29,222 nucleotides of DNA from Persebacter sp051008975 (GTDB lineage: Bacteria; Pseudomonadota; Gammaproteobacteria; Tethybacterales; Persebacteraceae): contig JBPCXA010000054.1 in assembly GCA_051008975.1 (NCBI GenBank), positions 1 to 29,222 of the forward strand, written 5' to 3'. Each line of letters opens with the position of its first letter. Within the stretch, counting starts at the first letter, position 1. The translations under genes were made by a program, and so were the position numbers. Shown here in pieces: positions 23,330 to 29,222 of the stretch. The notes below the pieces were generated by a model. The model did no database searches, was not told the origin of the DNA, and was given only the letters and a program-made list of their open reading frames with translations.

Positions 23330-24509
23330 AAACGGCGCGGCGGTCGCGCATACTTTTTCGGACGGCGAATATGCGCGGCGGCGGCGCGCGTTGCGGGGCG
23401 CGCTGGAAGAGGCGGGCGCCGACTGCGCGCTGCTGACTTCGGCGCATAACATCAACTATTACGCCGATTTTTTGTATTGCGCGTTCGGACGCCCGTACGG
23501 GTTGGCGATTGTCGGCGACGAGGCGGTTTCCATTTCCGCCAACATAGACGGCGGACAGCCGCGGCGGCGCACCGTCGGCGACAATATCGTGTATACCGAC
23601 TGGCGGCGCGGCAACTTTTTTCGCGCGGCGCGAAAGGCGTTGCCGGCGCGCGCGACGGTGGGCGTGGAATACGATCATCTCAATATGGATATGATGCGGC
23701 AATTGCGGGAGGCGATGCCGGAATGCGAATTCGTCGACATCGCCGCCGCCGCGATGCGCCTGCGGATGATCAAATCGGGGGAGGAAATCGCGCATATTAA
23801 ACAGGGCGCGCAAGTGTGCGACGTCGGCGGCGCTGCGCTTTGCGAGGCGGTCGCGGAGAATGTCCCCGAATACGAGGTCGCGCTGCATTCCACGCGCGCG
23901 ATGGTGCGCGAAATCGCGCGGCGGTTTCCGGATTCGGAATTGATGGACACCTGGACCTGGTTTCAATCGGGAATTAATACGGACGGCGCGCACAATCCGA
24001 CGACGACGCGGCGCGTACAAAAGGGCGATATTTTGTCGCTGAATTGTTTTTCGATGATCGCCGGCTATTACACCGCGCTGGAACGGACTTTGTTTTTTGA
24101 TCATGCGGACGACGATTCGCTTCGTCTTTGGGAGATTAACAACCGCGTCCACGAGGAGGGGTTGAAACTGATCCGCCCCGGCGCGCGGTGCTGCGACATC
24201 GCGCGCGAACTCAATAAAATATACGAGGAGCGCGGACTGCTGCAATACCGGACTTTCGGCTACGGGCATTCGTTCGGCGTGTTGTGCCACTATTACGGGC
24301 GCGAGGCGGGGCTGGAATTGCGCGAGGACGTGGAAACCGAATTGCGTCCGGGAATGGTCGTGTCCATGGAGCCGATGCTGATGATTCCGGAGGGGACGCC
24401 CGGCGCGGGCGGCTATCGCGAACACGACATTCTGGTCCTGACCGAAGACGGCGCGGAAAACATCACCGGCTTTCCGCGCGGCGCGGAACGGAACATCATC
24501 CGGCGGTGA
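23307..24509 (+). CDS. Creatinase (creatine amidinohydrolase)
   Basis: 400 residues (the Pseudomonas enzyme has 403) and very similar over its whole length: TSAHNINYYADFLYCAFGRPY, SISANIDGGQPRRRTVG, MDTWTWFQSGINTDGAHNP, SLNCFSMIAGYYTALERTLF, FGYGHSFGVLCHYYGREAGL, VSMEPM, GAGGYREHD. It has the pita-bread fold of M24 peptidases but without metal. The catalytic His232 and the Glu262 and Glu358 of Pseudomonas creatinase correspond to His229, Glu259 and Glu355. It splits creatine into sarcosine and urea. The start overlaps the creatininase gene by 23 bases and has AAGGAGA at 23294-23300. Sarcosine oxidase/dehydrogenase and urease are not in the window, so the products must be handled elsewhere or released. 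Confidence 0.95.
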   Translation: MEDLKRIENGAAVAHTFSDGEYARRRRALRGALEEAGADCALLTSAHNINYYADFLYCAFGRPYGLAIVGDEAVSISANIDGGQPRRRTVGDNIVYTDWRRGNFFRAARKALPARATVGVEYDHLNMDMMRQLREAMPECEFVDIAAAAMRLRMIKSGEEIAHIKQGAQVCDVGGAALCEAVAENVPEYEVALHSTRAMVREIARRFPDSELMDTWTWFQSGINTDGAHNPTTTRRVQKGDILSLNCFSMIAGYYTALERTLFFDHADDDSLRLWEINNRVHEEGLKLIRPGARCCDIARELNKIYEERGLLQYRTFGYGHSFGVLCHYYGREAGLELREDVETELRPGMVVSMEPMLMIPEGTPGAGGYREHDILVLTEDGAENITGFPRGAERNIIRR

Positions 24510-24515
24510 TATAAT
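24510..24515 (+). promoter_or_regulatory. Extended -10 (TGATATAAT) for rmuC, leaderless geometry
   Basis: A perfect TATAAT with TG at the extended -10 position, directly after the creatinase stop. Exactly six bases separate it from ATG 24522, so the A of ATG is the predicted first transcribed base. Confidence 0.6.
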
Positions 24516-24521
24516 TCCGCA

Positions 24522-25838
24522 ATGGAATGGATTTCTTTCTTCGCCGCATTCGCCGCGTTCGCCGCCGCCTCCGGTTTTGTCTTATGGAAGAACGAATCCG
24601 CCGCCCGCAAAAAGGCGGAGACGGAATGCGCCGAATTGCGCGACAAATATGAAACCGCGCGGCGCGACGGGGCGGCGGCGGTTTCGCGCGCCGAAGCCGG
24701 AACGCAAAACGCGGAATCTTTGCGCGCCGAGAACGAATCTTTGCGCGGCGACAAGACAAAAAGCGCGGCGCGAATTTCGGAACTGGAAGCCGAACTGCGC
24801 AACGCGCGCAGGGGCGCGGAGGAAAAAATCGCGCTGCTGGAAAATGTGCGCGAAAACATGACCGCCGAATTCCGCAATTTGTCGCAGGGCATTTTGGAGG
24901 AAAAGGGCAAAAAATTCGGCGAAGAGCATGCGAAACTAATTTCGCCGCTGCGGGAGGAGTTGAAGCAATTCCGCGAACGGACGGAATCCATCCGCACCGA
25001 GGACGCGGCCGATCGTTCCGCGTTAAAACAGCAAATTGAAAGTTTGCAAAGCAACGCGGCGGAGTACGGCAAATCCGCCGACAATCTGGCGCGCGCGTTG
25101 AAGGGCGACAGCAGGACGCAGGGCGACTGGGGCGAAGTGACTCTCGCGAATTTGCTGGAAAATTCCGGACTGCGCGAGGGCGAAGAATACGAAACGCAAA
25201 AGACGCTCCGCGACGAGGACGGCAATTTGCTGCGCCCCGACGTCGTCGTCAAACTGCCGGGCGGAAAACATTTAATCGTGGATTCCAAAGTTTCCCTGCG
25301 CGACTATCACGATTCGGTTTCCGCCGAAAAGGATTCGGCGGCGGAACGGGACGCGCTTTCGCGCCATCTGGCGGCGGTGAAAAAACATGTCGCCGGATTG
25401 TCCGGCAAACATTACGCCCGCTTGAAAGGCGTGGACGCGCCGGATTTCGTCTTTATGTTTATGGCGGTGGAGCCGGCGTTTTTCGCCGCCCTGCGCGCGG
25501 ACGCGCATTTGTTTTCGGAGGCGTTCGACAAAAAAATAATTTTGTGCGCGCCGACCACGCTGATGGCGACTTTGCGCACGGTGGAGCGCATCTGGCAATT
25601 GGAGCGGCAAAGCCGGAACGCGGAGGAAATGGTGCGGCAGGTCGAGAATTTTTACGACAAGCTCGTAAATTTCAAGGAGAGTTTGGACGACATCGGCGCG
25701 GCTTTGGAAAGGGCGTCCGCGTCCCATCGGACGGCGGAGAAGCAGCTTGGTTCGGGAAGCGGGAATTTAATCGGGCGCGCGAACAAATTGATCGAACTCG
25801 GCGCGAATCCGAAAAAGAAAAAATTGACCGAAAAATAA
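24522..25838 (+). CDS. rmuC: RmuC-family DNA recombination protein
   Basis: 438 residues. An N-terminal membrane helix (about 5-22) is followed by a long charged coiled coil (about 25-200) and the RmuC nuclease-like domain: QGDWGEVTLANLLENSGLREGEEYETQ, LRPDVVVKLPGGKHLIVDSKVSL, FVFMFMAVEPAFFAAL, and IILCAPTTLMATLRTVERIWQLERQ. Family members limit inversions and rearrangements of repeated DNA; the core resembles PD-(D/E)XK nucleases (DVVVKLP...VDSK). It is transcribed separately from the creatine operon by its own -10 box. It converges on the permease gene across a 75-bp gap with one REP-like repeat. Confidence 0.92.
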   Translation: MEWISFFAAFAAFAAASGFVLWKNESAARKKAETECAELRDKYETARRDGAAAVSRAEAGTQNAESLRAENESLRGDKTKSAARISELEAELRNARRGAEEKIALLENVRENMTAEFRNLSQGILEEKGKKFGEEHAKLISPLREELKQFRERTESIRTEDAADRSALKQQIESLQSNAAEYGKSADNLARALKGDSRTQGDWGEVTLANLLENSGLREGEEYETQKTLRDEDGNLLRPDVVVKLPGGKHLIVDSKVSLRDYHDSVSAEKDSAAERDALSRHLAAVKKHVAGLSGKHYARLKGVDAPDFVFMFMAVEPAFFAALRADAHLFSEAFDKKIILCAPTTLMATLRTVERIWQLERQSRNAEEMVRQVENFYDKLVNFKESLDDIGAALERASASHRTAEKQLGSGSGNLIGRANKLIELGANPKKKKLTEK

Positions 25839-25892
25839 TCCGCCGCGCGGCGTTCCGCGTTTCGTTCCGTCCCATTTTTGCACCACCCATTC

Positions 25893-25921
25893 CATTCCTG
25901 CGAAAGCGGGAATCTACGCCG
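25893..25921. repeat. REP-like palindrome, copy 4
   Basis: The core is ATTCCTGC-GAAA-GCGGGAAT (25894-25913), closely matching the copy at 2856 with the same right flank. It sits between convergent rmuC and the permease gene and runs into the permease stop codon (25914-25916). It may limit read-through, but no T run follows. Confidence 0.7.
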
Positions 25922-27206
25922 CCGCCTTTTCCGCCCGCCGTTTTATGCGCGAATGCCATAACGCGCCGACGGCGAGAAGAAAGACGGGATACAACATTTC
26001 CAGCCCGAAAACGCCCATCATCGCGACGGACACCGCCAAAGACGCCGCGCCGAGAAGACGGGACGCGACGGTCGACGCAATTCTTAAATACGCCGCGACG
26101 CTCATCGCATACAAAAAGAAAAAGTTCTGCCCGGCGAGACGCAGCATATCGTCTATTTTCCATATTCCCGCGGCTTCGGCGGCGAGCGCGACGCAAAAAA
26201 CCGCCAAACAAACGGCGATCGCCGCGCGCGGAGTTCGACGGGAACTCAGCGCGGCGAACGCGCGCGGCAGCAACCCCTCGCGCGCGGAAGAAAAAACCAG
26301 ACGGGACGCCGCCCACATTGCGCCGATTAAATTCGCGAACAAAATCACCGCCGCCGCCGCCGACACGAACACCGCGCCCGCCGCCCCCGACACCGGCGCA
26401 AGTAACGCCGCCAGCGGCGCGACCGACGTCTGATGCGCGTCCCGCGGCAAAGTCAATTGCACCGCCGCCGCGACCGTCAAATACAACAGGGCGACGACGG
26501 CGAAACTGACGCCCACCGCCAGCGGAAAATCGCGGCGCGGATTGCGATATTCCTCGGAAGTAAACGACATCATCTCCCATCCGGTAAACGCGAAAAACAC
26601 CAGCCCCGCCGCGGGCAATGCGGCGCGCCATGTATCAATGTCCGTCGCCGCCGCGATCGGCTCGCCCCGCGAACGATCGCCGAAAATCAATGCAAGCAAT
26701 GCGGCGGCGAACAATACGCCGCACAAAACGAACGCCAGCGTCCTTTGAATGTCGCCGGAAACGCCCGCGCCGCGCCAATTGACGGCGGCGGCGGCAAGCA
26801 GCAAAATAAAGGCGAACATCGGAACGGCGTCGTTTCCCGCCCCCGTCGCCGCCGCGCAATATTGTCCGCCGGTCAGCGCGATGGCGGGAATGCCGAGACC
26901 GAAAGTGCCGACAAGCAATACTTCCGCCGCCGCGCCCCAGCGACGCGAAAACGCATTCTGCAAAAAACCGGCGACGCCGCCCGCGCCCGGCCATTTCGCG
27001 CCGAGTTTGGCGAAAATAACCAGCAACGGCGCGACTAAAACCAAATCCAAAATCCAAACATACAAAGCCGCCCCGCCCGCCTGTTGATACGCCAGCCCCG
27101 GCAACACCAAAAGACCGGCGCCGATGACAATCGTCAAAGCCAGCCCGACCGCCTGGCTGACGGTCAACGTCGCGCGAAGCCGCGGACGCTCACCCGACAC
27201 GGTCAA
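25914..27206 (-). CDS. APC-superfamily amino-acid permease, YjeH-like
   Basis: About 430 residues with 10-12 membrane helices. The first helix motif (TVSQAVGLALTIVIGAGLLVLPGLA), AKLGAKWPGAGGVAGFLQNAF and FFAFTGWEMMSFTSEEYRNPRRDFP are as in the YjeH/APC family, whose E. coli member exports methionine and branched-chain amino acids. Direction and substrate here are not known. The start is uncertain: TTG 27206 or GTG 27200 are both possible and there is no clear ribosome site. It begins one base after the stop of the Sel1-protease gene on the same strand, so translation is probably coupled. Confidence 0.82.
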   Translation of the reverse strand: MTVSGERPRLRATLTVSQAVGLALTIVIGAGLLVLPGLAYQQAGGAALYVWILDLVLVAPLLVIFAKLGAKWPGAGGVAGFLQNAFSRRWGAAAEVLLVGTFGLGIPAIALTGGQYCAAATGAGNDAVPMFAFILLLAAAAVNWRGAGVSGDIQRTLAFVLCGVLFAAALLALIFGDRSRGEPIAAATDIDTWRAALPAAGLVFFAFTGWEMMSFTSEEYRNPRRDFPLAVGVSFAVVALLYLTVAAAVQLTLPRDAHQTSVAPLAALLAPVSGAAGAVFVSAAAAVILFANLIGAMWAASRLVFSSAREGLLPRAFAALSSRRTPRAAIAVCLAVFCVALAAEAAGIWKIDDMLRLAGQNFFFLYAMSVAAYLRIASTVASRLLGAASLAVSVAMMGVFGLEMLYPVFLLAVGALWHSRIKRRAEKAAA

Positions 27207-27207
27207 A

Positions 27208-28791
27208 CTATAAATCCAGGGCGAGGTCGGCGGGGATGGCGAAGCCGATGCCCTCCACGTCTTCGTCCGATATTTTGGAGGTGAGTATGCCGATCAAATT
27301 TCCCTCCGAATCGAACAGCCCGCCGCCGCTTGAGCCGGGCGATATGGCGGCGTCCGTCTGGATATATCGCGCGGATTCGCCCCGCCGCAGCTGCGATATT
27401 ACGCCCGTAAACAGCGACAAGTCCAGTCCCTTCGGCGAGCCGAGGGCGTATACATTCTCGCCGATTTTCAGCGTGTCGTATTTGCGGACGGCGGCGGGGA
27501 CGCCCCAAAGTCCGGCGGCGTCCAGCAGGCAAAAATCCTTTTCGGCGTTGCGGCGGCGGACGGACGCCGCAAAAAGCGTATCCGTACTCGCCCGCCGATT
27601 GTCGTGTTTGTATACGACGATTTCGCCGCCGCCGTCTATGACGTGGCAGTTTGTCGCGACGATGTTCGGGCGGATAATCACGCCGCTGCCCTGTCCTTCG
27701 TCCGTTTTAATTACGACGATGGAACGCCACGCCTGTTCAAAAACATGTTCGGCGACGCCCGAAGTTTGCGGAAGTTTTTCCGCCGAAAGCACCCCGCTTA
27801 AACCGGATTCCGATTCGCCGCCTTGTTCGCGTTCCGTCTTTCGCGCGTCAATTTCCGCCAGACGCCGCGCCGCCTCCCGCTTCGCGGATTTAATTTCCGC
27901 CGCCGTCAAATACTGATGCCACGGAAGTTTGCGCAAACTATCAGCCGCATCTTTGTCGCCGTTCACCTTGGCGATGGAATACCAGATATACGCCTCCCGT
28001 TCATCTTCAATTACGCCGTTACCATTCCAATACGAAGTGCCTAAAATATATTGCGCTTCCGCATTTCCTTGTTCGGCGGCGAGACGGAACCAGCGCACGG
28101 CTTCGCGATTATCAACAACCACACCTTCGCCGACAGAGTATTTAATACCCAAATTAACTTGCGCGATCGCAAGTCCTTGTTCGGCAGCACGGCGATACCA
28201 ATGCACGGCTTCGCGTTTGTCTGTGGCAACAACTTCGCCGTTGTCGTATGCGAATCCTAAATTATTTTGCGCTGCCACATTTCCTTGTTCGGCAGCGAGG
28301 CGGTACCAGCGCACGGCTTCGCGTTTGTCCGTGGGAATACCTTCGCCATTATTGTATGCGAATCCCAAATTGTTTTGCGCTTTCGCATTTCCTTGTTCGG
28401 CGGCGAGGCGGTACCAGCGCACGGCTTCGCGTTTGCTCGTGACAACGCCTTCGCCGTTATAGTATGAGTTGCCTAAATTAAATTGCGCTTTCGCATTTCC
28501 TTGTTCGGCGGCGAGACGGAACCAGCGTGCGGCTTCGCGATCGTCTTCGGCGACGCCTTCGCCGTTGTCATATAAAACACCTAAATTAAATTGCGCTTCC
28601 GCAATGCCCGCCTCCGCCAAACTGCGGGTGCATTCATAACTGTCGGCAACCGCGCACGGGTGGTTGTCCGCAGAAGCGCGGTCGTTCGGAATCAGCGAAA
28701 CCGCCAACACGGCGGTGTGAATTAACGCGACTGTCCAAAGGACGATTCTATGAAAAGACGCAGCGACGTTCATTCGCTTTATGTTCTCCAT
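27208..28791 (-). CDS. Secreted Sel1-repeat protein fused to a trypsin-like serine protease domain
   Basis: 527 residues from ATG 28791 (ATG 28773 is an alternative). A signal peptide covers about the first 41 residues (hydrophobic VLWTVALIHTAVLAVSLI, then ASA). Six 36-residue Sel1 repeats follow at about 64-279, each with AQxNLGxxYxxGEGV and EAVRWYRLAAEQGN patterns. A charged linker leads to an S1/DegP-type protease domain: His383 in TNCHVID, Asp419 in EKDFCLLD and Ser488 in SPGSSGGGLFD complete the triad, and GSPKGL and GIGFAIP are typical. There is no PDZ domain. A periplasmic or exported protease with a protein-binding repeat platform is predicted; the target is unknown. It overlaps the upstream 78-residue gene by 13 bases and abuts the downstream permease gene. 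Confidence 0.87.
   Translation of the reverse strand: MENIKRMNVAASFHRIVLWTVALIHTAVLAVSLIPNDRASADNHPCAVADSYECTRSLAEAGIAEAQFNLGVLYDNGEGVAEDDREAARWFRLAAEQGNAKAQFNLGNSYYNGEGVVTSKREAVRWYRLAAEQGNAKAQNNLGFAYNNGEGIPTDKREAVRWYRLAAEQGNVAAQNNLGFAYDNGEVVATDKREAVHWYRRAAEQGLAIAQVNLGIKYSVGEGVVVDNREAVRWFRLAAEQGNAEAQYILGTSYWNGNGVIEDEREAYIWYSIAKVNGDKDAADSLRKLPWHQYLTAAEIKSAKREAARRLAEIDARKTEREQGGESESGLSGVLSAEKLPQTSGVAEHVFEQAWRSIVVIKTDEGQGSGVIIRPNIVATNCHVIDGGGEIVVYKHDNRRASTDTLFAASVRRRNAEKDFCLLDAAGLWGVPAAVRKYDTLKIGENVYALGSPKGLDLSLFTGVISQLRRGESARYIQTDAAISPGSSGGGLFDSEGNLIGILTSKISDEDVEGIGFAIPADLALDL
27955..28602 (-). repeat. Tandem 108-bp repeats encoding the six Sel1 units
   Basis: Six in-frame units with a 108-bp period. 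Units 2 to 4 are close to identical at DNA level over long stretches (around the codons for AVRWYRLAAEQGN), so unit number could change by recombination without breaking the frame. Confidence 0.8.
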
Positions 28792-29015
28792 TCTTCCAAA
28801 ATCTCTTCAAATTGTCCGAGACAATTTTCAGGGAAGATCAAGTACTGCGAATTGTGTCTCGGGGTTTGGGCGTTTTCGGAAGAGTACGCCTTAATCCACA
28901 GACATTTTCCGTGTCTCCTGAAATTGATGACAGACCAATCCGCGCTTTGATCTGTGTGCGGATTCGGACAGCGGTGATCGGCAGGCATCCGAGATAATGT
29001 AGTGATGATTCCCAT
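28779..29015 (-). CDS. Small protein of unknown function (78 residues)
   Basis: ATG 29015 is preceded by AAAGGAGA at ideal spacing, the best ribosome site in this region, which supports a real gene. I do not recognise the protein. It has no signal or membrane segment; the second half (KCLWIKAYSSENAQTPRHNS, then QYLIFPENCLGQFEEILEEW) looks like two or three strands followed by a helix, faintly like small PUR-alpha-type nucleic-acid-binding proteins, but that is a guess. It starts 14 bases after the upstream partial gene and its stop lies inside the first codons of the Sel1-protease gene, so it is the middle member of an operon. Confidence 0.7.
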   Translation of the reverse strand: MGIITTLSRMPADHRCPNPHTDQSADWSVINFRRHGKCLWIKAYSSENAQTPRHNSQYLIFPENCLGQFEEILEEWRT

Positions 29016-29029
29016 GGTGCTTTCTCCTT

Positions 29030-29222
29030 TTATTGGTTGTGAACAGGCGCCGTCACCGCCAGTTTGCGGTTTTTCAGGCGGAGGACGGGGATGCCCAATT
29101 CGCGGGCGGCTTCGGCGGCGTCTTCTTCAATGACCGCGCCGCCGACCATTCCGAATATCTTTTGACCGCGCGCAATTTTGGGAAAGTCCTTGGCGAACCG
29201 CGGCAGTTTTTTCGCCGCAAAA
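29030..29222 (-). CDS. C-terminal end of a DUF3782/PD-(D/E)XK-like protein (partial)
   Basis: The frame is open to the window edge and ends with TAA at 29030-29032; 63 complete codons are visible. The pattern FAAKKLPRFAKDFP, KIFGMVGGAVIEEDAAEAARELGIPVLRL is that of the C-terminal domain of DUF3782-type proteins (K-x-hydrophobic-GxVxGxVIxED followed by an A-x-x-x-G-hydrophobic-PV strand). Those proteins usually carry an N-terminal coiled coil and are related to PD-(D/E)XK nucleases; their role is unknown. It is the first visible gene of the operon that includes the 78-residue protein, the Sel1-protease and the permease. Confidence 0.5.
   Translation of the reverse strand, partial: FAAKKLPRFAKDFPKIARGQKIFGMVGGAVIEEDAAEAARELGIPVLRLKNRKLAVTAPVHNQ

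Noticed and set aside
27955..28602. Regular spacing suggestive of a CRISPR array
   Set aside because: The 108-bp period is an in-frame Sel1 protein repeat; the units are not separated by unique spacers.

Overview
This 29.2 kb window is GC-rich bacterial chromosome with densely packed genes, short spacers and no rRNA or tRNA gene that I can recognise. The gene set points to a Gram-negative proteobacterium, most likely gammaproteobacterial: a homodimer-type pyruvate dehydrogenase E1 (AceE), an MsbA-type lipid exporter, RmuC, a Tat-exported binding protein and a SoeA-like sulfite dehydrogenase subunit. SoeA plus creatine use would suit a sulfur-oxidising, possibly animal-associated bacterium; that is inference, not something the sequence proves.

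Layout. 1-2730: 3' part of a SoeA-like molybdopterin oxidoreductase. 2731-3057: a gene-poor patch with three palindromic repeats and the stub of a J-domain gene. 3058-4380: an EcoRI-type adenine methyltransferase fused to a T5orf172/GIY-YIG nuclease-like domain. 4460-6157: gamma-glutamyltransferase. 6154-8473 (minus): a TSPPY-type and a Dam-type DNA methyltransferase. 8552-11230: aceE. 11117-14249: an insertion zone bounded by repeated copies of the aceE 3' end, holding a decayed second copy of the methyltransferase-nuclease fusion and a Fic protein. 14289-15135 (minus): a SAM methyltransferase whose frame is broken at a 15-base G tract (coding strand) inside motif I. 15199-16935: MsbA-like exporter. 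17037-17417: PcaC-family protein.

17554-24509 is a creatinine/creatine catabolic locus: a LysR regulator, a four-gene spermidine/putrescine-type ABC importer (binding protein, two permeases, ATPase), creatininase and creatinase, the last six genes tightly coupled. Imported creatinine would be opened to creatine and then split to sarcosine and urea. rmuC follows (24522-25838). The right end (25914-29222, minus strand) is an apparent operon: a DUF3782-like protein (partial), a 78-residue unknown, a secreted Sel1-repeat/trypsin-like protease fusion and a YjeH-like amino-acid permease.

The most notable features are the aceE-tail insertion hotspot, the methyltransferase-nuclease fusion present in intact and decayed copies, the poly-G methyltransferase switch, and the self-contained creatinine operon. 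Several genes have a TATAAT-like box ending 6-7 nt before the start codon, which suggests leaderless mRNAs.
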